The notes under the pieces were generated by a model. That model saw only the letters and a program-made list of their open reading frames with translations, ran no database searches and was not told the DNA's origin. DNA of 64,000 nt from Chaunax sp. Z400 (Eukaryota; Chordata; Actinopteri; Lophiiformes; Chaunacidae). The stretch covers positions 1,424,001 through 1,488,000 of the forward strand of contig CM075184.1 of NCBI GenBank assembly GCA_037577475.1. Direction: 5' to 3'. Position numbers and translations under genes: made by a program. Below are positions 54,481 through 64,000 of the stretch, in pieces (within the stretch, counting starts at the first letter, position 1; each line of letters begins with the position of its first letter).

Positions 54481-55931
54481 GTACACTAGTAACGGCCCCG
54501 TCAATCCCGTATAGTCCATGTTAAGTTCCAGCTCAGGGAATGGATCTTCTTCATCAGGAGTCTCTGCTCCGGTGGTATAATCCCTTAGCATCTCCAGTTC
54601 CTCACTCGTCAGTTCTTTTCTCCACATGTTTACAATGTCTCTGGTGTGACGAGCTGATCTCAGACCAAGTAGAGAAGCCACCACTTCTGTGTCCTGAAGT
54701 TCTGGTCCTGCAACATCAACTATATGTTTCAGCGTAACTGCTCCAACTGAACATAGCCGTTGGGTGAGAGCAGGTCTGTTGCTACACTGAGCATCCAGCC
54801 TGGCTCCATGGATTAGAGGCTCCTCTATAGGAGCCAAAACATTGAAGTTATGAGTTCCAGTCTGTTCCATTTAAAAGGAGTCCATGATCTGAAAAGTCCC
54901 TGATAAAATGGAGGCAAGTCACACATGAATAAAACTGCAGTTCATTAAAAACAAAGAACTGCAGTTCTTGCTACCCTTCTTAAAATGATGCTTGTGGTTG
55001 GTTTCCAAACCACGTCATCATTTCCTGTGAGGTACTGTTGTATAAACTGTAATCTAAAGCTGTTCTGCTCTCCAGGTGCACTTAACCCTGCCCCCCTTCT
55101 TCTTTTGGTAGGTAAAGTACACTCTGTGGTACCCAGTGGAAGTTGCCCCAGAAAAGATTTACCAATACAGATTGTACTTTCTGTAAAAGACCAGCAGGGG
55201 GTTCTTTACATTTTAGCTTATGCCAGAGTGTTGATGCCACCAGGTAGTTTATAATCAGGACTCTTCCTCTGTAAGATATTTGGGGCAACAGCCACCTCCA
55301 CTTGGCCAGCCTCCCTCTATCTTCTCCAACACTGCCTCCCATTTCTTTTCAACTGTTTCTTCATTTCCCAGATAAACCCCTAGGTATTTAAAGCCCCCTC
55401 TCTTCCAAATTAGTCCTCCTGGTAGCTGAGGGAGACTTGTAGCCCACCTTCCAACTGCTAAGGCCTCACTCTTTGTCCAGTTCACTTTTGTGGCTGAGAT
55501 TTTTCCAAATTTTTCTACAATATTGTTCAAAATAGTAAAAAAATTCACATCTTTCTGATCATTCACAAGGATAACAATACATCCACATATGCAGATAAAA
55601 TAAAACGTGCGTTAAAACCAGGTGAAATCAGGCCATGAATAAAAGAACGAATATAGTGCAACATAGGTTCAATAGAAAGTGCATAGAGCATACCAGACAT
55701 CGAGCAGCCTTGTCTTATTCCCCGAGTCACTTTGAAATATTTACTTAACCTACCATTCATTTTCAGTACAGTCTCAATGTTGTCATACAAGACCTTAATC
55801 TTGGCAATGAATCCAGGGTTGAGGCCGAACCTTTCCAACACTCCCCAGAGGTAGCGGTGCTCAACCCGGTCAAACGCCTTTTCCTGGTCTAAAGAAACCT
55901 GACAAATATCAAAGCCCAATGAACCTGACAC
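54481..55931 (-). pseudogene. Tx1-like ORF2: RT palm to connecting region
   Basis: From 55931: VSLDQEKAFDRVEHRYLWGV (motif A with both aspartates) and VTRGIRQGCSMSGMLYALSI (motif B). Where the Y-A-D-D of motif C belongs, the sequence reads SAYVDVLLS, so the active site is lost. From 55566: KISATKVNWTKSEALAVGRW and FKYLGVYLGNEE. From 55342: WLLPQISYRGRVLIINYLVA and the QSVLYLPKEEGGQG segment. From 54870 the next region reads FNVLAPIEEPLIHGARLDAQ. Frameshifts separate these pieces. Confidence 0.85.
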
Positions 55932-55954
55932 TTCATAATAATGAAGTGTCAGGT
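55923..55954. repeat. Perfect hairpin, 14-bp arms and 4-base loop
   Basis: ACCTGACACTTCAT, AATA, ATGAAGTGTCAGGT. It lies exactly at the junction between the Tx1-like RT and the next copy of the novel element's terminus. Confidence 0.9.
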
Positions 55955-55960
55955 AATGAC

Positions 55961-56148
55961 TAATGTAATATTGGCCGATAATGTAATAATTGCCAATAAC
56001 GTAATAATTTCTTATTCTTTAATGTAATAAAAGCCAATAATGTAGTAACTTGCCAATAACGTAATAAACTTTCTGAACCAATAACGTAATAACTTTTTGC
56101 CCATAATGTAATAAGTTATTACAGTTTTGGCTGGTTGTTACATTATTG
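55961..56148 (+). mobile_element. Solo terminus (copy D) of the long-inverted-repeat element
   Basis: Follows the left terminus at 36150 (TAATGTAATATTGGCCGATA, then TGCCAATAACGTAATAA, AACTTTTTGCCCATAATG) and stops at GGTTGTTACATTATT. The outermost TGTTGAAGCCAA is missing. Confidence 0.8.
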
Positions 56149-56212
56149 TTATTGTATAACAATACAATGTTATACAATAACACCCCCCCAGGCCCTTGGT
56201 TGTCCTGGGGGT

Positions 56213-56376
56213 GTGTGGGGGGGCCGCCTGCTGGGGTTGGTCGGGGGCTGCGGCCGGCGTCTGGCAGTGCCGTCAATGTGCCTGCTACCTGGCCTCCTGG
56301 TCCTGGGCGGGTGTGGGGCTGGGTTGGGGACGTCCTGGTGGAGGGGGGAGAGGAGGCATGGCTGGGATTGTGGATT
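56213..56376 (+). repeat. GC-rich family G fragment
   Basis: Nearly identical to 37423-37583. It directly precedes the RTE-like reverse transcriptase. Confidence 0.9.
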
Positions 56377-56377
56377 G

Positions 56378-57270
56378 AGGATGTGTTCCAACTATAGGGG
56401 GATCACACTTCTCAGACTCCCTAGGAAGGTCTATGCCAAGGTACTGGAGAGGAGAGTCCATCCATTGGTCGAATCTCAGATTCAGGAGGAACAATGCGGT
56501 TTTCGTCCTGGTCGTGGAACGCTGGATCAGCGCTTCACTCTTGCTAGAGTGCTGGAGGGCGCATGGGAGTTTGCCAACCAGTGTACATGTGCTTTCTGGA
56601 CTTGGAAAAGGCATACGACTGTGTCCCTCGTTGTGCTCTGTGGGGGGTGCTCTGGGAATATGGGGTATCGGGCCCGTTGTTATGGGCCATTCAGTCCCTG
56701 TATGACCAGAGCGAGAGTATGGTTTGCATTACCAGCAATAAGTCAGACTTGTTTCCAGTGAGAGCTGGATTCCGTCAGGGCTGCCCTTTGTCGCCGATTC
56801 TGTACATAATCTTTATGGACAGAATTTCTAGGCGTAGCGAGGTGACGGAGGGTGTCCGGTTTGGTGGACTCAGGATCGCTTCTCTGCTTTTTGCAGATGA
56901 TGTGGTCCTGTTTGCTCCATCATGCCGTGACCTCTGGCTGTCATTGGGACAGTTTGCAGCTGAGTGTGAAATGGCCGGGATGAGAATCAGCATCTCCAAG
57001 TCTGAGGCCATGGTTCTCAATCGGAAAAGGGTGGATTGCTCACTCCAGGTCAGGGATGAGTTGCTGCCCCAAGTGGAGGAGTTCAAGTATCTCGGGGTCT
57101 TGTTCACGAGTGAGGGAAGAATGGAACGGGAGATTGATAGACGGATCGGGGCAGCGTCTGCAGTGATGCACTCTGTATCGGTCTGTAGTGGTGAAAAGGG
57201 AGCTAAGCTACAAGGCAAAGCTCTCGATTTACCAGTCAATCTACGTTCCTACCTTCACCTATGGTCATGA
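56378..57270 (+). pseudogene. RTE-like LINE reverse transcriptase fragment
   Basis: Begins CSNYRGITLLRLPRKVYAKV, then IQEEQCGFRPGRGTLDQRFT. After a frameshift near 56590 it continues as CFLDLEKAYDCVPRCALWGV (motif A), RAGFRQGCPLSPILYIIFMD (motif B) and LLFADDVVLFAPS (motif C, intact). FKYLGVLFTSEGRMEREIDR (thumb) follows. The frame is open for 235 residues from 56563 to 57270, where the sequence breaks off into Tx1 ORF1. The assignment to the RTE clade rests on overall resemblance. Confidence 0.8.
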
Positions 57271-58150
57271 GCTTAGGGAAATTTTTTATCTGTTGCACAC
57301 CATACATACATTTTTTCTCTTCCTCCTCTTCCTCCTCCTCCATGCTGTCTTCTGACTCAGGCTGCTTTTCCTCCTGCTGCTTTTCACTAATGTTTTCTAC
57401 TGTGCCTTTTTTGGCTTGAGAGCCTCTGATGTTGGACTGTTTTCTCTTAAGAATAGGAATTTTAATCTTGTTCTCCTCCACCATCAGCTCTTCATCACTG
57501 TCATTCACTGTCTCTTCTGCTGCTCTATCAGTGTCTAACATTCTGTCCTGGTTCCCTCTGTCTGTTCCTTAGTGCTGGGACCTCTCCTGTCCTTTTTCTG
57601 ACTGACTGTTTCTTCCGTTTGTTCTGCTCAGACACAGTGCTGTTCTGATTCTGTTGGGGCAAAAACATTTTAACATCCCTGAAGTCACAAAAATAGCATA
57701 ATCAAACTCTTCAGCTTTGAGACTGAAGACCAGGTTCAGTTCCTCATCCTTTTTATTGAGGATCTTGTGAACCTGCTGTCTGTGTGACACTACGTGTTTC
57801 AACAGCGGAGATTTACATCCCGACGGGAGTTTCCTGATCGGGCTAACAATCTTCCCGTGTCTCGACAGTTCTCTCAACAACACCTCGTCACTGATGAACG
57901 GGGGACAGTTAGATAAGGTGACTCTTTTAGCTGGTGTTGAGAGAGAAGTCACCGACATAAAAGTATCGTTCACCACAACACCCGTCTCAATCACTTTATT
58001 TGCCAACACCACAGCGCCGTTCATCCTAGCAGCAGATTTTATACTGCTGTGACCCACGTCACCAACAGCCAAACTACACTCTTCCACTGAGCAAGGGAAA
58101 CCTGGAGAGATCTTAAAACCATGTTTCCTGCTGAGTTTGACAAACTCCAT
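57240..58150 (-). pseudogene. Tx1-like ORF1
   Basis: From 58150: MEFVKLSRKHGFKISPGFPC, KRVTLSNCPPFISDEVLLRE, LSRHGKIVSPIRKLPSGCKS and YAIFVTSGMLKCFC. This is the RNA-binding region of Tx1-like ORF1, which normally has a CCHC knuckle after K-C-F. A frameshift follows, and from 57541 an acidic linker (MEEEEEEEEKK) is seen. It is cut off near 57240 by the RTE-like piece. The 5' end of this LINE lies near 58235. Confidence 0.8.
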
Positions 58151-58370
58151 ATCGGCGTTCTCACGCCGACCAGCACACGCTGGCTGGCAACGATCACACG
58201 CACAAACTCCTAAATTCGTTTACCAGATTTAGTAACTACCACTTGGAGACATCGGTTTTTCTGTATCCTACTCCCAGAATGAAGGCGGTCTTTGACCATG
58301 TTTCACCAAAACATTTAAAAACAATTTCTAATGCCTCAAACAAGTTACCCAGTCTTTTACAATCATAAAA

Positions 58371-61300
58371 TCAATGAAAAACAGTCTCTGTTTGTCCACA
58401 AAATGGATATTCATTTAAAACTGTGGGGTTGATCATTGAAATGAAAGCATTCACTGCAATTGCACCATGTAGGATCCTCCACTGCAGATCACCAGTTCTT
58501 TTCTTTAGAGGTGGTTTATGTAAAACCCTCCAGACTAGTTTCACATGACTGTCTATGTTTAGTTTTTGTCTCCACATTACGTCGACTCTCCCACTTAATT
58601 TACCTCTGTTTAGTGCTTTTACACATTGCTTGTACATAATTTTTTCTTTAACTGTGTAAAAGTCCACATCTTTATTGTCCGTCTCATTTAATAACGGTCC
58701 TGAGGTTCCGTCCAGGTTTGGAGTAAATCCCAATTCTGGAAAGGGGTCAGTCTCTTGTGGAGTTTCTACTCCTTCACTGTAGTCCTGTAACATTTGAGTC
58801 TCTTCTTTTGTCAGCCTCTCAGTCCACTTATTTAGTATGACCCTCGTCTGTCGAATAGACCTCCACCCGAGAAGAGAAGCCACTGCTGATGTTTGCTCAG
58901 CCCAGCAGCTGCATCTACTATTCTCCTCAGAGTGATGGCTCCAGTGGTGCAGAGCGTGTTGGAGAGACCTGGTGTTGTTCTGTCTTGGACATCACGTCTG
59001 GCTCTATTAATAAGAGGCTCTTCCATCAACCAATGCAAAGAGCTTGTGGGCTCTAGTCTCTTCCATGTTCAAGGTCCATGTTCTAAAAAGTGCTTGATAA
59101 AAAGGAGGTAATCCCCACGGTTTTAAAAACTTAAAATCCATTAAAAACAGTGCAGTGTCCAATCCCAGACCAGCTGTCCTTTTTAATATGCAGCTTGTCA
59201 CATCTCTCCACACAACATCTTTAGAGCCTGTAAGGTACCTCTGTACAAACTGTAATCTAAAAGCAGCTATTCTGCTTTCTAGATGAATGAGACCTTGTCC
59301 CCCTTCTTCTTCTTTGGGTAGAAATAACACACTGGGGAACTCAATGTAACCTGTCCCAGAAAAAATCCACTAAAATGGATTGTAGCTTCTGTTGTAAACC
59401 TTAAGGGGGCTCCATGCAGGCCAGCCAATGCCATAAAAACAGATGCTACTAGGTTGTTGATAATGAGTGCTGTTCCTCTAAAAGACGTGTGGTTTAAGCC
59501 ATTTCCATTTATTTAAAACACCTTTTATCTTTTCCACCAACCCTCCCAATTTTTCTGCTCTATGGTTTCATTTCCAACATACACTCCAAGATACTTAAAA
59601 CTATCTCTCTTCCATGTTAAATGGTCAAAAGCTTATTCTTGGTCAAGAGAAATTAGACAATTTTAACGCCCAAAGAACTCCAAAATATCTCTAATTAAGG
59701 ACACATTGTCCAGGATGGACCTACCAGGCACACAGTAAGTCTGGTCTTGGTGAGTAACTTGGTCCATCACTTTTCTCAGTCTGTTGCTCAATGCTTTGGA
59801 CAGGATTTTGTAGTCTGTGCAGAGAAGAGATACAGGACACCAGTTTTTAATTTCTTTAAGATCTCCTTTTTTTGGTAAAAGAGTTATTACTGCTCTCCTG
59901 CAGCTTAGTGGCAGCAACATGTCTTTAAAACTCTCTTTAATAGGGGGCCTTTCCTCCCTCCATACCCTGCATGGCTGTATAATGTTCGTTTAGCCCCAAT
60001 GGTTCCTCCAGCCCAGCGTTAATATCCTCTGGAACTTTTGGCAATTCTTCACAAAAGGATCTGAAGAGTTTTTCATTGTCCTTGAACTCGCTATTGTACA
60101 AGTCCGAGTAAAAACCCACAGCTCGTCTCCGTATCTTGCTAGAGTCTCTGATATCCTGCCCAGTAGCAGAAGAAGAAGCATGAAAAGTCCTTTTCTGTCC
60201 ATTCTTCTTTCCAAGACCAAAAAAGAACTTGGGTGGCACATCCATCAATGTTGTGATTTAGAACCGTGACCAGACTAGCGCCCCTGAGCCCTAGTGCCAA
60301 GTAGGTCTGTAAGAGCAGATTTGTTAGATTTGAGACCTTCAATATGATCTCGATTTCCAGTGGATTCTGCTAAACCCTGTAGCTCCACGATTTCTGTCTC
60401 TAGATCCTTCATAGATCTGGTAAAGTCCTGAGTGACATTGAGAGTGTATTGCTGACAGAGCTGCTTGATCTCAGCTTTTCCACAATCCCACAACTGTCTC
60501 AGAGACTTAAAGTCTTGTTTGCTGTTTTTAAAAACTTTCCAAAAAAACCTAAAAACATCTTTAAAATTTGAATCACATAAAAGGGATGTGTTAAAATGCC
60601 AGTATGCACTCTTAGGTTTTATATTAGTGATTAAGATACCACAAATCACCAGAGAGTGATCAGTAAAACCAACAGGCATAATTCTGATGTTTAAATGATG
60701 TTTAAAACAATAAAACCGGTCTAACCTGGCCAGAGATAGTAAGTTCTTCCTGATATGAACCCAAGTATATTCTCTTTTGTCACCATTCATTCTTCTCCAC
60801 ACATCCACTAAGTCATGTGTTTCTAGCAGCATCTTCAGTGCACTCTGTGATGCACTGAGGTTCTAAGTGATTTCTGTCTATAACATAATTTTCAGTACAA
60901 TTAAAATCTCCCCCTAAAAATAAAAAGTCTTGAACATCAACTTTACTTAAAGTGCTTTTTAAAAGGTGTAAAAACTGCACTCTGTCCGCTCCTGTGGTAG
61001 GAGTATACACATTCATAAAAAAACATTCAAATTGTCGAATTTTGCTCGCAACACCAATAACCTGCACTGCACTATCTGCTCTACCTCCAAAGAATTGGGT
61101 GCAAAGTTCTTTGAGAAGAGGATGCCCATCCCCCCACTGATGGTACTGTGACTCAGCACCACTTCTCCCTCCCATTCTCTCATCCAGTCAGACTCATTTA
61201 GACCATCACTGTGTCTCCTGTACAAACATCACATTGATGTGCTTTAATTTGATCAGCTCGTATAACTGAGACCTTTTTGCTTCATCTCTTGCTCCATTTA

Positions 61301-61412
61301 TGTTCAGCGTACTGATATTCAAATGGTTCATTGCAAGAGATAAAAGAAGCAGACATGACAACAACACTGGTCTACGTTCAGAGCGTAAAACCTTATTCAG
61401 CATCATCTTCAT
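58371..61412 (-). pseudogene. Tx1-like ORF2 of copy 2, RT palm deleted
   Basis: The endonuclease starts near 61330 with MNHLNISTLNINGARDEAKR and NVMFVQETQ. It continues with DFLFLGGDFNCTENYVIDRN and, near 60660, VGFTDHSLVICGI. RT fingers: PLSCRRAVITLLPKKGDLKE and RLRKVMDQVTHQDQTYCVPG. Near 59640 the sequence goes from motif A (ISLDQE) to KYLGVYVGNE within about 15 codons, so motifs B and C are deleted. The remainder reads FRGTALIINNLVASVFMALA, QLVWRVLHKPPLKKRTGDLQWRI-like sequence and EYPFCGQTETVFH at 58371. Stops and frameshifts abound. Confidence 0.85.
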
Positions 61413-61934
61413 TATTTATCTCTTGTCTGATTTTTGAGACCATTTTTCTCAGTCTGTAGATCTCCTGGTCAGTGAGACCACCTCTGCCTTTACAGTTCAT
61501 ATGTAGTCGAGCAGAGTTGACCAACAGTTCTCTGTCTGGGAAGTAATCTTCTATTTTTACTCCCTTAACGTTCTTTGTTTTTTGTTCTCGGTAGGAACTG
61601 TTGTATTTTTTCAATACTGTAAACAAGGATTACCATGACCTGGATGATTGAGAATCTACATTTTTAGTTTTACGATTACCAGGTATTGGGGAGTCTTCAG
61701 ACTCACTCCCACTGTCTGCAACAGGTTCTCCTCCTCCATGCTGGACTCAGACCCTATCCCTCTCTGTTTCACTGTCCTCACCGGTCTCATCCCACTACCC
61801 GCAATCCCTTTCTTTGCCTGTAAATCTCCACTTTTGTCACTGTTTTTCCTTTTCAAATGTGGAACTTTCAGGACCTCATCTTTTTCTATGTCAGCATCAC
61901 TTATTTCACGTATTGGTTCCCCTTTCCTTTTCAC
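61393..61934 (-). pseudogene. Tx1-like ORF1 C-terminal part of copy 2
   Basis: From 61934: MKRKGEPIREISDADIEKDE, VLKVPHLKRKNSDKSGD and QAKKGIAGSGMRPVRTV. From 61626: EDYFPDRELLVNSARLHMNC and GLTDQEIYRLRKMVSKIRQE. These match in style the acidic and basic tail of copy 1's ORF1 (57541-57240). The tandem repeat at 62020-62300 continues this coding sequence upstream. Confidence 0.7.
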
Positions 61935-62019
61935 AGTTTACATGTTTAACAGCTTCCTGTCCGCTGTCTGTCTCCACTTGTCCTTCCTCATTCACCTGAC
62001 TGTTCTGCTGCATCTCACC

Positions 62020-62300
62020 TGTCTCCTCCTGACCCCCCCCCCCCTCACTCACCTGACTGTCCTGCTGCATCTCACCTGTCTCCTCCTGCCCCCCTCACTC
62101 ACCTGACTGTCCTGCTGCATCTCACCTGTCTCCTCCTGACCCCCCCCCCCCTCACTCACCTGACTGTCCTGCTGCATCTCACCTGTCTCCTCCTGACCCC
62201 CCCTCACTCACCTGACTGTCCTGCTGCATCTCACCTGTCTCCTCCTGCCCCCCCTCACTCACCTGACTGTCCTGCTGCATCTCGCCTGTCTCCTCCTGAC
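62020..62300. repeat. Minisatellite, unit about 55-63 bp, in Tx1 ORF1 coding context
   Basis: About five copies of CTCACCTGACTGTCCTGCTG, CATCTCACCTGTCTCCTCCT plus a variable C run. On the minus strand each reads GGQEETGEMQQDSQVSE, in line with the acidic linker of the adjacent ORF1. Length differences are due to the C run, which shifts frames. Confidence 0.9.
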
Positions 62301-63535
62301 ACAGAGACAGAGAGAGACAGACAGAGAGACAGGGAGACACAGAGAGACACAGAGTGACAGAGAGAGACACAGAGAGACACAGAGACAGACAGAGAGAGAC
62401 AGAAAGAAAGACAGAGAGAGAGACAGAGAGAGACAGAGACACAGAGACAGAGAAAGACAGACAGCGAGACAGGGAGATAGAGAGACACAGAGATAAAGAG
62501 AGAGACACAGACAGAGAAAGACACAGAGAGACACAGACAGAGAGACAGAGAGAGACAGAGACACAGAGACAGAGAAAGACAGACAGAGAGACACAGCGAC
62601 AGAGAGAGACAGAGAGGCAGACAGAGAGAGACAGACAGAAAGACAGAGAGAGAGACAGAGAGAGACAGAGACACAGAGATAGAGAAAGACAGACAGAGAG
62701 ACAGGGAGATAGAGAGACACAGAGACAGACAGTGAGACAGAGAGAAAGAGAGAGACACAGACAAAGAGACACAGAGAGACAGACAGAGAAAGACACAGAG
62801 AGACACAGACAGAGAGACACAGAGAGACAGACAGAGAGAGACAGAGACAAAGAGACACAGAGAGACAGACAGAGAGACAGAGAGAGACCCATAGAGACAA
62901 AGAGACACAGAGAGACAGACAGAGAGACACAGAGAGACACACAGAGAGACAGAGAGACACAGAGATACACAGAGACACAGACAGAGAGACAGAGAGACCA
63001 AGAGAGACAAACACAGAGAGACATAGAGACAGACAGAGAGAGAGACAGACAGAGACAGACAGAAAGACAGAGACAGAGAGAGACAGAGACACAGAGACAG
63101 AGAAAGACAGACAGAGAGACAGGGAGATAGAGAGACACAGAGACAGACAGAGAGACAGAGAGAAAGAGAGAGACACAGACAAAGAGACACAGAGAGACAG
63201 ACAGAGAGAGACAGAGAAAGACACAGAGAGACACAGACAGAGAGACACAGACAGAGAGACAGAGAGAGACCCATAGAGACAAAGAGACATAGAGAGACAG
63301 ACAGAGAGACACAGAGAGACACACAGAGAGACAGAGAGAGACACAGAGAGACACAGAGAGACAGAGAGACAAAGAGACACAGAGACAGACAGACAGAGAG
63401 AGACAGAGAGAGACAGAGAGACAGAGACAAACACAGAGAGACACAGAGACAGACAGAGAGAGAGACAGACAGAGACACAGAGACAGACAGAGAGAGAGAC
63501 AGACAGAGACACAGAGACAGACAGAGAGAGAGAGA
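62301..63535. repeat. Long GACAGA/GAGACAC simple-repeat tract, about 1.2 kb
   Basis: Mixed AGAGACAC, AGACAGAC and AGAGAGAC units with higher-order duplications: the block around 62560-62800 resembles 63050-63290. Open frames of up to 480 residues on the minus strand consist of L, S, V and C only and are artefacts. Confidence 0.95.
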
Positions 63536-64000
63536 GCCTCAGTCTGACCAGTGTGAACTGTGAACCAGATTTCTCCACCATAAACAGGGTAACTCACACA
63601 ACTCATTCTTGCTTTTAACAATATAAGTAAATATAAATCTGTCTTTAATTCAATAATTGACTAAATAAAGACAAATCTTCTGGTACATGTAAACTGACCT
63701 CAGAACAGGCTGTAGGAGAGCAGACTGGATGAAAATCTCAATAATGGACCTCCTGTGGGAAAGTTTCCATCCCATGATGATGGTGAAATTTGATGTGATA
63801 GGTGTGTACTTTACACCACTGAGTAGTTTGAACAATCATGTGACTGTATTATACCGGTATTATATGATATAATATTTCACATGGACTTCATAGTTTTATT
63901 TTTATTTTTTGTTGTAGTATTGAACGACGTATTTTCCAGTAACCTTAGTCAACCAAAGACTGTCTTTTATTTGCTGTAACTTGTTCCAGTGAAGTGTGGT
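63536..64000. other. Unassigned sequence to window end
   Basis: No recognised coding or repeat content. Short minus-strand frames (for example 63650-63835) lack domains. Confidence 0.35.

Larger units (their letters stand above)
52140..58150 (-). mobile_element. Tx1-like LINE, copy 1, interrupted by other elements
   Basis: On the minus strand: ORF1 at 58150-57240, RT at 55931-55260, thumb and C-terminal region at 55342-54480, then 52502-52140 after an inserted L2-type LINE. The endonuclease is missing between ORF1 and RT, where an RTE-like piece and a terminus of the novel element now lie. All pieces share strand and order, which supports one original element with later insertions and a deletion. 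Confidence 0.75.
58235..61934 (-). mobile_element. Tx1-like LINE, copy 2
   Basis: Minus-strand order: ORF1 C-terminus (61934-61400), endonuclease (61412-60275), RT fingers (60248-59663), thumb onward (59600-59007) and C-terminal region (59038-58371). It lies immediately upstream of copy 1 in the same orientation. Its 3' limit is near 58235. Confidence 0.8.

Noticed and set aside
62179..63621. A 480-residue minus-strand frame and several of similar size
   Set aside because: Made of L, S, V and C from a GACAGA-type simple repeat; no domain and parallel openness in other frames.

Overview
This window looks like a repeat-dense, gene-poor stretch of a teleost fish genome. The evidence is eukaryotic and fish-like: decayed non-LTR retrotransposons of several clades (L2/CR1-group, L1, Tx1-like, RTE-like), PIF/Harbinger, hAT, Tc1/mariner and piggyBac-derived sequence, tRNA-derived SINEs with A and B boxes, a split coding region with matching splice phase, and many micro- and minisatellites. 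I find no convincing intact host gene, no tRNA or rRNA gene and no prokaryotic feature. Almost every open frame is a fragment of a transposable element or an artefact of simple repeats.

Layout. 1-12.4 kb: an AT-rich satellite-like start, a 1.27-kb internally deleted hAT element with both ends and an 8-bp target duplication, a minus-strand L2-type LINE remnant, SINE and RTE-end-type repeats, a piggyBac-derived coding region split over two exons (9.16-9.84 kb), a 43-bp-unit minisatellite and a 68-bp Tc1 fold-back. 12.4-15.8 kb: a patchwork of L1, hAT zinc-finger and Tc1 pieces. 15.8-24.3 kb: a three-level nest, with an L1 (19.3-23.2 kb) inside a Harbinger (17,766-23,925) inside an L2-type LINE. 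24.3-29.5 kb: mostly unassigned sequence, a SINE, and a 1.8-kb modular repeat ending in a GGGCCC motif. 29.5-33 kb: minus-strand L1 fragments and a SINE fragment containing a perfect 40-bp palindrome.

33-41 kb is the most interesting part. A CR1/L2-group LINE is interrupted at 36,134/40,857 by a 4,722-bp element with inverted repeats of about 430-450 bp and a 5-bp target duplication (AAGCT). Removing the element and one AAGCT restores the LINE frame exactly, so its ends are certain. Its termini are built from repeated CCAATAAYGTAATAA-like units in both orientations, I recognise no transposase in it, and it carries a second inverted-repeat element and a GC-rich block that also occurs elsewhere in the window. 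Two further solo copies of its end sequence lie at 32.9 kb and 56.0 kb. I cannot assign it to a named superfamily.

41-51.7 kb is mostly unassigned sequence with striking minisatellites (42.97-43.52, 45.59-46.14, 51.42-51.64 kb) and one possible LTR-like unit. 52.1-61.9 kb holds two head-to-tail, minus-strand Tx1-like LINEs. The first is interrupted by a 1,968-bp RT-deleted L2-type LINE with a 10-bp duplication (CATCAGTTTT), and between its ORF2 and ORF1 parts lie another terminal copy of the novel element and an RTE-like reverse transcriptase. The window ends with a tandem repeat apparently grown out of Tx1 ORF1 coding sequence and 1.2 kb of GACAGA-type simple repeat.

All family names come from reading translations and motifs by eye. 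Percent identities, copy numbers elsewhere and exact consensus matches could not be computed.
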